A stretch of 36,026 nt of DNA, from contig LKMK01000004.1 in assembly GCA_001563805.1 (NCBI GenBank), positions 1 to 36,026 of the forward strand, written 5' to 3'. The notes under the pieces were generated by a model, which had not been told where the DNA came from, searched no databases, and saw only the letters and a program-made list of their open reading frames with translations. The DNA is from Natrialbaceae archaeon B1-Br10_E2g2 (lineage in GTDB: Archaea; Halobacteriota; Halobacteria; Halobacteriales; Natrialbaceae). Positions within the stretch are counted from its first letter, which is position 1. Each line of letters begins with the position of its first letter. Of this stretch, positions 15,774 through 23,173 are shown piece by piece. Position numbers and translations under genes: made by a program.

Positions 15774-17624
15774 ATGGGCATTCAGGGAGTCAGCGCCGGT
15801 GAACGCGCCCTCCGAAAGCTCGTGGTTCCGCTCTGTCTCCTGTCGGGGATCGTCGTCGTCTCGGGCTTTTTCTTCCCGGAACTCGTCGGCGAAACCATCC
15901 CTGGCCGGGCCTGGCTCGCCACGTCTCTCGTCTTCTTCGCCTCCGGGCTGAGCTACCTGGCGGTGTTACCAACCGACGTCGACGAGACGACGGACGGCTT
16001 CGATCCGGAGGATCTACTGCGTGTCCGCCGGCTCGAGCTGGCGGACACCGCGAAGGGATTTTGGGCCCGTCAGGATCCGATCACCTTCGGCGTCCCGGTC
16101 GTCGTGTTCGCGCTCTTTTTCGTCGGGCAGCTGGTGATTCCATCGGAGACGATCGCTACCGTCGATGCCGCACAGGCCGCAGTGACCACGTACGGTGGGT
16201 CGGTGTTTTCCGCCGTCGTGCTGCTCGCCGTCCTGTTCTGTCTGTTCTTGCTGGCTGGGCCGTGGGGGTCGGTGAAACTCGGTGGTCCGGATGCCGAACC
16301 GTCGTACACGTACCCCGTCTACTTCACAATGTTCTTTACAGCCGGCATCGCCGCCGGCATCGTCTTCTGGGGGCCGGCGGAGGCGCTGTTTCACTACGAG
16401 ACGCCGCCGGCGTACTTCGACGTCGATCCGGGGTCGGAGGGCGCTGCCGAGGCGGCGCTCACCTACGCTCTGTTCCACTGGGGATTTTCCGCCTGGAGCG
16501 CCTACATCGCGCTCGGCGTTCCGATCGCATACTACGTCTACGAGCGCGGTGCGCCGTTGCGGGTTTCGGCGATCCTGACCCCGTTTCTGGGCACCGAGAA
16601 CCTCGACTCGGCGTGGTGTCGGCTCGTCGACCTCCTCGCCGTCTTCGCGACGATCGGCGGGATCGCCACCTCCATCGCACTCGTCGGCGAACAGTTCCTC
16701 GTCGGGGTCGACTTCCAGTGGGACATGACCTTCGATACGCTCGGTTCGGTCCTGTTCGTCGGCGGCCTGACGTTCATCTTCGTCGTCTCGGCCCAGAGCG
16801 GCGTTCACCGTGGGATCAGACGGATCGCGGCCGTCAACGTCGTCCTGTTCGGGCTGTTCGCAGCGCTGTTTCTCGCCGTCGCCCCGCGAACCGTCGTCCT
16901 CGAGAGCAGCTCGAGCGCGCTCGGTAGCTACGGCGCGAACGTCGTTCCGATGAGTCTTCACCTTGGCGACGGGCTGGTCGCCGACGAGTGGGTCGCGGAG
17001 TGGACGATCTGGAACTGGGCGTGGTGGCTCTCGTGGGCGCCGTTCGCCGGCCTCTTTCTGGCTGCGCTCTCCCGCGGTCGGCGAATCAGAACCGTCGTCC
17101 TGACGGGGTTCGTCGCGACGTCGCTGGCGACGATGGTCTGGTTTCTGCTGCTCGGTTCGACTGCCGTTCACCTCCAGCAGACGAGTGCCGTAGACGTGCT
17201 TGCGGCGGTCGAGGCCTACGGCGGTTCCGAGGCCGTCGCCGGCTTCCCGATGTTCGAGATGTTCGCGATCGGCCAGCTGCTCGTCTTCGTCTTCCTGGCG
17301 CTGATCGTCGTCTTCATGACGACCTCCGCCGACACCTCGACGCTCGTCGTGGCGGTGCTGGCGACGAAACGCGACTTCGCCCCGACGACCGGCTCGATCA
17401 TCTTCTGGGGGGGCTTTCAGGGACTCGTCGCCGTCTCCGTGCTCGTCACCGACACCGCGGAAGTCCTGCAGGCGATGGCCGTCTTGACTGGCGGTCCGTT
17501 CGCCCTGCTGGTCTGTCTCGCGCTGGTCGGCCTCGTCGGAACGCTTCTCACACGCGAGGACGATCGCTCCACGTCTATCGACTCCGAGGGGTCGGGAGAA
17601 GACAACGGGAGCACCGACCGGTGA
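15774..17624 (+). CDS. Divergent BCCT family transporter
   Basis: This 616-residue transporter belongs to the BCCT superfamily. The aromatic helix WAWWLSW at 415-421 is intact, so an onium-type substrate is expected. The glycine motif reads AGIAAGIVFWGPAE at 190-203 instead of AGMGIGL, closer to the motif of the Na+-independent CaiT, so coupling or exchange mode may differ. There is an extra N-terminal part of about 100 residues with two hydrophobic helices (about 18-35 and 47-64) before the core, giving perhaps 14 membrane segments. The C-terminal tail is short, acidic and Ser-rich. Substrate and direction are unknown; uptake, or exchange of a methylated precursor against its demethylated product, are both possible. 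Confidence 0.85.
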   Translation: MGIQGVSAGERALRKLVVPLCLLSGIVVVSGFFFPELVGETIPGRAWLATSLVFFASGLSYLAVLPTDVDETTDGFDPEDLLRVRRLELADTAKGFWARQDPITFGVPVVVFALFFVGQLVIPSETIATVDAAQAAVTTYGGSVFSAVVLLAVLFCLFLLAGPWGSVKLGGPDAEPSYTYPVYFTMFFTAGIAAGIVFWGPAEALFHYETPPAYFDVDPGSEGAAEAALTYALFHWGFSAWSAYIALGVPIAYYVYERGAPLRVSAILTPFLGTENLDSAWCRLVDLLAVFATIGGIATSIALVGEQFLVGVDFQWDMTFDTLGSVLFVGGLTFIFVVSAQSGVHRGIRRIAAVNVVLFGLFAALFLAVAPRTVVLESSSSALGSYGANVVPMSLHLGDGLVADEWVAEWTIWNWAWWLSWAPFAGLFLAALSRGRRIRTVVLTGFVATSLATMVWFLLLGSTAVHLQQTSAVDVLAAVEAYGGSEAVAGFPMFEMFAIGQLLVFVFLALIVVFMTTSADTSTLVVAVLATKRDFAPTTGSIIFWGGFQGLVAVSVLVTDTAEVLQAMAVLTGGPFALLVCLALVGLVGTLLTREDDRSTSIDSEGSGEDNGSTDR

Positions 17625-17710
17625 GCGCGTCGGCGGTGTTCGCGCTCGCTTCCGAAGCCACAACGTATCCGTTATCGAACATCAGTTGCGTTCGCCGGCG
17701 GCGGCGGTAC

Positions 17711-17718
17711 GTATATGA
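17711..17718 (+). promoter_or_regulatory. TATA box of ridA
   Basis: The sequence gtatatga is centred about 29 bases before the ATG at 17744. It fixes this start against a much longer open frame that reads in from the transporter gene. Confidence 0.55.
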
Positions 17719-17743
17719 TCGTCCCGGACGACGTCCCGATGGG

Positions 17744-18124
17744 ATGAAACGCCTCGTTAGCACCGACGACGCACCCGCAGCGGTTGGCGCGTACAGCCAG
17801 GCGACGACCGACGGAAGCCTCCTCTTTACCGCAGGACAGCTTCCGTTGACGGCCGACGGCGAACTGCTCGAGGACGAGTCCGTCGCCGTCCAGACCCGCC
17901 AGTGTCTCGAGAACGTCGCGGCGATCCTCGACGCCGAGGAACTGGCCCTCGAGGACGTGCTGAAGGTGACGATCTACCTCGACGATATCGACGACTTCGA
18001 GGAGATGAACGAGACCTACGCCGAGTTCTTCGACGACGAACCGCCCGCCAGAAGCGCCATCGAGGTCGGCGCCGTCCCGAAGGGGGCGGCACTCGAGATC
18101 GAGGCCGTCGCGACGCTCGAGTGA
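17744..18124 (+). CDS. ridA: RidA family enamine/imine deaminase
   Basis: RidA hydrolyses the reactive enamines and imines (2-aminoacrylate, 2-aminocrotonate) released by PLP dehydratases such as IlvA. The protein has the family's usual length (126 residues). It shows GAYSQA at 15-20, FTAGQLP near 28-34, and the substrate-binding Arg103 in PARSAIEVGAVPKGAALEIEAVA. The longer open frame upstream is a shadow of the transporter gene and lacks family similarity. An inverted-repeat element begins at its stop codon. A partner ilvA lies 8.4 kb away. Confidence 0.93.
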   Translation: MKRLVSTDDAPAAVGAYSQATTDGSLLFTAGQLPLTADGELLEDESVAVQTRQCLENVAAILDAEELALEDVLKVTIYLDDIDDFEEMNETYAEFFDDEPPARSAIEVGAVPKGAALEIEAVATLE

Positions 18125-18203
18125 TACTGTCGGACAGCAGTCACTGAAGAGCATTCGCCAAGGGGTAGTGGCGAAGTCTCACACTAGTTCTGTCCGACAG
18201 TAT
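18124..18203. repeat. 80-bp palindromic element, MITE-like
   Basis: Perfect 14-base terminal inverted repeats, ATACTGTCGGACAG (18124-18137) and CTGTCCGACAGTAT (18190-18203), enclose a second pair TTCGCC (18154-18159) and GGCGAA (18170-18175). The left end overlaps the last base of the ridA stop codon, and the element lies between the convergent ridA and formate dehydrogenase genes. The shape is that of a miniature inverted-repeat element or IS end-to-end remnant; it could also fold in RNA and separate the two transcripts. No clean target duplication is evident. Confidence 0.55.
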
Positions 18204-18331
18204 GAGAGGCGACGGCTCCCGTCCGGATCGGCGGGCAGGACAGTCGATTCGCTCGAGAGGCGACGAAAAGACGCGCACGGAGAGCCCGAAACGCGTCGAA
18301 AAGATGCACACGGAGTCGACCGAGACGGCGC

Positions 18332-20467
18332 TCAGTCGTCGGCCGGGGCGTCGTCCGCCGGTTCGATACCGACCTCGATCTCGGCAGCCGCCGCCTTGTA
18401 CTCGGGGATCTTCGCGCGCTCGTCGAGGACGTCGTTCGTAAGCTTGTTCGCCGAGGCGGCCGCGAAGTGTGGCGTCGTCCACACCGAGCCTTCCTTGATG
18501 TCCTCGGTGACCTGTGCCTCGACGGTGATCTCGCCGCGGCGTGACTTGAGAACGACGTCCTGGCCGTCCTCGATGCCGTAGCGCTCGGCGTCGTTCGGGT
18601 GGACGTCGACGAAGTTCTCCGGCGTCTGGCGGTTCAGCGTCGGCGATCGGCGGCTCATCGTCCCCGTGTTGTAGTGTTCCTCGAGGCGGGCGGTCGTCAG
18701 GATCAGCGGGTACTCGTCGTCGGGCGTCTCCTCGGGTGGTTGGTGGGTGACACCGATGATCCGTCCGAGCCCGTTCTCGGTGTCGAACTCCTCTTCGTAG
18801 AGGAACGGATCGCCCTCGTCGCCGGGCTCGTAGCAGGGCCAGTGGAGCCCTTCCTCGCCGAGTAGCTCGTAGGTCATCCCGTGGTAGATCGGACAGACCT
18901 CCCGGAGCTCTTCGAAGACCTCCTCGGGGCCGTCGAAGTCGAACCCCGAATCGAACAGCCGCGTTCCGATCTCGGTGAGGATCTCGAGGTCGTGTTTCGT
19001 GTTCTCGTGGACCTTCTCGACGCCGCGCATCAGCTGGACGCGTCGGTCGGTGTTCGTGACGGTGCCGCCGCGTTCGGCCCAGGTCGTCGCCGGGAGGATC
19101 ACGTCGGCGTACTGGCTCGTCTCGGTCGGGAAGATGTCCTGGACGACGACGAACTCGAGTTCCTGAATCCGCTCGGCGACGCGGTTCGCGTCTGGTTCGC
19201 TCATCACGGGGTTTTCGCCCATCACGTACAGCCCTTTCACCGAGTCGCCGAACTCGTGGGAGAGTTCGACGTTGGTGAGGCCGGGCTCGTCGGGGACCTC
19301 GAAGCCCCAGACTTCCTCGACGGACTCGCGAGCCTCGTCGTCGTCGACGAGCTGGTAGCCCGGCAGGACGTTCGGCATCGCGCCGACGTCACAGGTGCCC
19401 TGCACGTTGTTCTGGCCGCGCAGCGGGTTGACGCCAGTGCCGGCTCGGCCGACGTTGCCGGTGATCAACGCGAGGTTGATCTCGTTCTGGACGTTGTCGA
19501 CGCCGCAGACGTGCTGGCTCATCCCCATTCCGGTGAAGATGGCCGCGTTGTCCGCCTCGGCGTACTTCTCGGCGGCCAGTTCGATCTCCTCGAGCTCGAG
19601 GCCACACTCCTCGGCTGCGGCTTCCTTGTCGAAGTCCTCGAGCGTCTCTTTCAGGTGTTCGAACCCTTCGGTACGCGCCTCGATGAACTCCTCGTCGATC
19701 CAGCCCGCCTCCGGGTCTTCCTCGTGGTTCTCGAGTATCGTCTTGATGACGACGTTCAGAAGCGGGATGTCGGTCCCCGGCTTCAACTGGAGGTGCTGGT
19801 GGCGGTCGGTGTCGTCGATGCCGAACGAGCGGGTCGTCTTGTTCGCGTGGGGGTCGACCTGGATGACGGTCGCCCCGTCGAGGACGGCCTGGCGGAAGTA
19901 CTGGCTGTTCGCGATCGGGTGTTGCTCGCCCGGGTTGGCCCCCTGGATCCAGAAGAGGTCGGCTTCGTCGCGAAGGTCGGCCATGCTGTTGGTCATCGCG
20001 CCCGCGCCGAGGCTCGTCCGCAGCGCCCAGACGGTCGAGGCGTGACACATCCGCGTGCAGTTGTCGACGTTGTTCGTGCCCAGCCGGCGGGCGAGTTTCT
20101 GGAGGAGGTAGTTCTCCTCGTTCATCGCCTTCGAACAGCCGTAAAAGCCCAGCGCGTCGGCGCCGTACTCGTCACGAATGCGCTCGAGTTCGTCGACGAT
20201 CAGCCCGTAGGCCTCCTCCCAGGAGGCCTCGCGGAACTCCCCGTCCTCTTTGATCAGCGGCTCGGTGAGCCGATCCTCGTGATCGACGACCTCCGTCGCC
20301 GCACCGCCTTTGATGCAGATCCGGCCCTCGTTGACGGGCGCGTCGCCCCACGGCATGAACTGGACGTCCCCCGGCTCGTCGCCCTGTTTGACCTGTATCC
20401 CACAGCCGACACCACAGTACGGGCAGATCGTCTTGACCGGGTCGGACTCGGGTTCATCGGTCGACAT
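18332..20467 (-). CDS. fdhA: Molybdopterin formate dehydrogenase, catalytic subunit
   Basis: This is a 711-residue Mo/W-bis-MGD oxidoreductase of the FdhA type. Counting from the Met at 20467, an N-terminal [4Fe-4S] site (CPYCGVGCG with Cys15, Cys18, Cys22, and Cys51 in GRICIKG) precedes the active-site block NCTRMCHAST. There Cys141 stands where selenocysteine occurs in E. coli FdhF, next to the conserved His142. Further family blocks are IQGANPGEQHP, GNVGRAGTGVNPLRGQNNVQG, ILPATTWAERGGTVTNTDRR and the C-terminal MopB-binding barrel HYNTGTMSRRSPTLN. An in-frame ATG at 20476 would add three residues. No beta or gamma subunit, FdhD or cofactor gene is adjacent, so the electron acceptor is unknown. 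It would complete formate oxidation to CO2 after formate-THF ligase. Other MopB oxidoreductases remain possible. Confidence 0.85.
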   Translation of the reverse strand: MSTDEPESDPVKTICPYCGVGCGIQVKQGDEPGDVQFMPWGDAPVNEGRICIKGGAATEVVDHEDRLTEPLIKEDGEFREASWEEAYGLIVDELERIRDEYGADALGFYGCSKAMNEENYLLQKLARRLGTNNVDNCTRMCHASTVWALRTSLGAGAMTNSMADLRDEADLFWIQGANPGEQHPIANSQYFRQAVLDGATVIQVDPHANKTTRSFGIDDTDRHQHLQLKPGTDIPLLNVVIKTILENHEEDPEAGWIDEEFIEARTEGFEHLKETLEDFDKEAAAEECGLELEEIELAAEKYAEADNAAIFTGMGMSQHVCGVDNVQNEINLALITGNVGRAGTGVNPLRGQNNVQGTCDVGAMPNVLPGYQLVDDDEARESVEEVWGFEVPDEPGLTNVELSHEFGDSVKGLYVMGENPVMSEPDANRVAERIQELEFVVVQDIFPTETSQYADVILPATTWAERGGTVTNTDRRVQLMRGVEKVHENTKHDLEILTEIGTRLFDSGFDFDGPEEVFEELREVCPIYHGMTYELLGEEGLHWPCYEPGDEGDPFLYEEEFDTENGLGRIIGVTHQPPEETPDDEYPLILTTARLEEHYNTGTMSRRSPTLNRQTPENFVDVHPNDAERYGIEDGQDVVLKSRRGEITVEAQVTEDIKEGSVWTTPHFAAASANKLTNDVLDERAKIPEYKAAAAEIEVGIEPADDAPADD

Positions 20468-20601
20468 CGAGATCACCTGTGTGAGCGAGCGTCATTGTCT
20501 AGTGGAACGTCTCTCTCGACGGGCATCAAAGTTTCTTCGCCCCCTCGCACGACGTCCTCGGAGGAAAACGTTCACACTCCCGGACCCGTAATACGACGGG
20601 T

Positions 20602-21171
20602 ATGGATCTCACCGCGGAGACCGTCGACTCCCTCGCTGCCGAGTACGAGACCACCCACCCGTTCGCGACGGTCGAGGACGAACACTTAGAGATGCTGCCG
20701 CCGACGCTCGCGGCCGGCGACTACGGCTGGCGCGACCTCGAGTGGGTCGTCCAGTGGTACTACCGGCGCACGCTGGGCGCGGTGCCGAACGCCGACCGCC
20801 GCGAGCGCGAGGCGGCGTTCGCCGAGAACGACTACGAGACCGTCCACGCGGCGATCGACGACGCCCTCGCCGCCGACGGGACGACCGCGACACTCGAGTC
20901 CCTGACGGCGCTGTCGGGCGTCGACGTTCCCGTCGCGAGCGCGTTCTTGCAGTTTCTCTCGCCGGACCGCTACCTGGCCGTCGGCGAGCGCGAGTGGCGC
21001 GTGCTGGCCGACCGCGAGGAACTCTCGCGAGCGTACCCGGATGAGCCAGGGGCCGACGACTACGCGGCGTACCTCGAGTGCTGTCGAACCGTTGCCGATC
21101 GGTGTTCCTGTGACCTCCAGACGCTGTACCGTGCGCTCTGGATGCTCGGATGCGACCGGCCGAACGCGTAG
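20602..21171 (+). CDS. Hypothetical protein with HhH/glycosylase-like helical segment
   Basis: This 189-residue, mostly helical protein belongs to no family I can name. Residues about 98-137 (LTALSGVDVPVASAFLQFLSPDRYLAVGEREWRVL, shown here in outline) resemble the helix-hairpin-helix turn and following strand of DNA-glycosylase folds, in which GV-P-ASA-L is followed by a hydrophobic LxP-x-Y-x-V stretch. The catalytic Lys/Asp of glycosylases is not evident. Two Cys pairs occur late in the chain (CC near 160-161 and CSC at 168-170). It starts 135 bases from the divergent fdhA start and is convergent with formate-THF ligase. Confidence 0.65.
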   Translation: MDLTAETVDSLAAEYETTHPFATVEDEHLEMLPPTLAAGDYGWRDLEWVVQWYYRRTLGAVPNADRREREAAFAENDYETVHAAIDDALAADGTTATLESLTALSGVDVPVASAFLQFLSPDRYLAVGEREWRVLADREELSRAYPDEPGADDYAAYLECCRTVADRCSCDLQTLYRALWMLGCDRPNA

Positions 21172-21244
21172 TCCTCCTCGCCGGCTGACGGGCTGACTCG
21201 AAGGGACTGCCTGCCGATCGGACGAAACGCGGGCGGTCAGGTGC

Positions 21245-22957
21245 TCAGAAGAGCCCCGAGATGCTCCCGTCGGAGTGCAGTTCCATGTTCGCGGCCGCCG
21301 GTTCCGAGGGGAGGCCGGGGAGTGTCAGCACGTCGGCGGTGAGCACCACGAGAAAGCCCGCGCCCGCCGAGGGGTAGATCTCGTTGATCTCGAGCGTCCA
21401 GTCCTCGGGGACGCCCTTCTTGCTCGCGTCGTCGCTCAACGAGTGGAACGTCTTCGAGATGCAGATCGGGACGTCGTCGAAGCCGAGGTCGGTGAGCCGT
21501 TCGATGTCGGCTCTGGCGTCGCTGTGGAACTCGACGCCGTCGGCGCCGTAGATCTCGGTCGCGACCGTCTCGATCTTCTCGTCGATTGGGGCCTCGAGGT
21601 CGTACAGCGGCTCGAACGACGAGTCGGACTCGGCGGCGTCGATCAGCTTCTCGGCGAGGTCGATCCCGCCCTCGCCCCCGTCGGCGAACACCGTCGACTC
21701 GGCCGCGGGGACGCCGAGGTCCTCCTCGCAGTGGTCGACGACGGCCTCGACCTCGGCGTCGGTGTCCTGTGGGAAGCGGTTGACGGCGACGACGACCGGG
21801 ACGCCGAACTGCTGGAGGTTGCGGACGTGTTTGTCGAGGTTCTCGAGGCCGTCGTAGACGGCGTCGACGTCTTCGTCCTCGAGGGCGTCGACGTCCGGGG
21901 GCCACATGTCCTGGCCGTGGTATTTGAGCGCCCGGACGGAGGCGACGATCGTCACTGCGTCGGGCTCGACGTCGCCGAACCGGGAGACGATGTTCATGAA
22001 CTTCTCGGCGCCCAGGTCCGAGCCGAAGCCGGCCTCGGTGACGAGATACTCGGAGAGGTGGGCGGCGACCTCGTCGGCGATCAGCGAGTTGGTCCCGTGG
22101 GCGATGTTCGCGAACGGGCCGCCGTGGACGAACGCGGGCGTCCCCTCGATCGTCTGGACGACGTTCGGCTTCAGGGCGTCTTTCAGCAGGATCGCGGCGG
22201 CGTCGGTCGCGCCGATGTCGTCCGCGGTGATCGGGTCGCCGTCCTCGTTGTAAGCGACGATGATCCGGCCGATGCGTTCTTTGAGGTCGTCGATGCCGTC
22301 GGCGAGACAGAGGACGGCCATCAGCTCGGAGGCCGCGGTGAGGATGAAGCCGTCCTCGCGGGGGACGCCCGTCACCTCGCCACCGAGCCCGACGACGGTC
22401 TCGCGGAGGACGCGGTCGTTCATGTCGATCGCCCGCGGCCAGTTGATCCAGTTGACCGCGATGTCCAGCTCGTTGCCCTGCTTGATGTGGTTGTCGAGCA
22501 TCGTCGCGATCAGGTTGTGTGCCGACGTGAGCGCGTGGAGGTCGCCGGTAAAGTGGAGGTTGATGTCCTCCATCGGCAGTACCTGCGAGTAGCCGCCGCC
22601 CGCGGCCCCGCCTTTGACGCCGAAGACTGGCCCGAGCGACGGCTCGCGGACGGCGACGAGCGCCTCCTTCCCGACCTGGTTGAGCGCCTGGCCGAGGCCG
22701 ACCGTCGTCACCGTCTTCCCCTCGCCCAGCGGCGTCGGCGTCATCCCGGTGACGAGGATGGTCTTCCCCTCCGCCTCTCGCTCCTCGCGAATGCGCTCGA
22801 TCGCCTCGAGTTCGACTTTGGCTTTCTGCTCCCCGACGAGTTTGAGGTCGTCCTCGGTGAGCCCGAAGGGTTCGACGACGTCGACGATGTGACTCGTCTC
22901 GACCGACTGTGCGATCTCGTAGTCCGAAGGTATCGAGTTGTCGTCTGCTGGTGGCAT
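21245..22957 (-). CDS. fhs: Formate-tetrahydrofolate ligase
   Basis: The enzyme joins formate to THF using ATP. In a methyl-oxidising pathway it runs in reverse, releasing formate and making ATP. Counting from the Met at 22957 it has 570 residues, normal length being about 555-560. The ATP-binding loop TPLGEGKT lies at 75-82, followed by EPSLGPVFGVKGGAAGGG, the THF-site block LHFTGDLHA and KTFHSLSDD near the C-terminus. The upstream ATG at 22984 is rejected because a TATA box (cttatg on this strand, 22982-22987) sits 27 bases before 22957. It is divergent from the folC-folP fusion gene. Confidence 0.94.
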   Translation of the reverse strand: MPPADDNSIPSDYEIAQSVETSHIVDVVEPFGLTEDDLKLVGEQKAKVELEAIERIREEREAEGKTILVTGMTPTPLGEGKTVTTVGLGQALNQVGKEALVAVREPSLGPVFGVKGGAAGGGYSQVLPMEDINLHFTGDLHALTSAHNLIATMLDNHIKQGNELDIAVNWINWPRAIDMNDRVLRETVVGLGGEVTGVPREDGFILTAASELMAVLCLADGIDDLKERIGRIIVAYNEDGDPITADDIGATDAAAILLKDALKPNVVQTIEGTPAFVHGGPFANIAHGTNSLIADEVAAHLSEYLVTEAGFGSDLGAEKFMNIVSRFGDVEPDAVTIVASVRALKYHGQDMWPPDVDALEDEDVDAVYDGLENLDKHVRNLQQFGVPVVVAVNRFPQDTDAEVEAVVDHCEEDLGVPAAESTVFADGGEGGIDLAEKLIDAAESDSSFEPLYDLEAPIDEKIETVATEIYGADGVEFHSDARADIERLTDLGFDDVPICISKTFHSLSDDASKKGVPEDWTLEINEIYPSAGAGFLVVLTADVLTLPGLPSEPAAANMELHSDGSISGLF

Positions 22958-22981
22958 ACGGGTACGTTTTCGAGAGGCGCC

Positions 22982-22987
22982 CATAAG
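22982..22987 (-). promoter_or_regulatory. TATA box of fhs
   Basis: Read on the minus strand this is acttatggg, 27 bases before the ATG at 22957. It shares the 216-base divergent intergenic region with the folC-folP promoter. Confidence 0.5.
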
Positions 22988-23141
22988 TGTTGACGCTCCT
23001 ATAGCTCACCGGATACGACGAGTTTCCGGACCCCCTCGAGTGGCCGCCTGTCGTCCGAACTGGCTTCGGTCTCGACAGCGTCGCCCGCCCGCAGAACGTG
23101 TCGAGAAACTAGGTAGTTGTGGAACGACGCACTCGACGCGA

Positions 23142-23149
23142 CTTTTATT
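23142..23149 (+). promoter_or_regulatory. TATA box of folC-folP
   Basis: The run cttttatt is centred about 28 bases before the ATG at 23174 and points to a leaderless transcript. It excludes the longer open frame that begins at 23117 upstream of the promoter. Confidence 0.55.
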
Positions 23150-23173
23150 GATCGGCGTGCGATCTGTTCGCAC

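Noticed and set aside
16988-17743. Upstream extension of ridA to a 378-residue protein
   Set aside because: The extra part overlaps the BCCT gene in another frame, is basic and repetitive, and the TATA box at 17711 lies before the short start.
18900-20400. Possible selenocysteine use in the formate dehydrogenase
   Set aside because: The active-site codon encodes Cys and the frame has no internal TGA.
21275-22993. A 572-residue plus-strand frame opposite formate-THF ligase
   Set aside because: It is the antisense shadow of a clear enzyme gene; long antisense frames are expected at this GC content. The same applies to the frames opposite fdhA and the dimethylglycine dehydrogenase gene.
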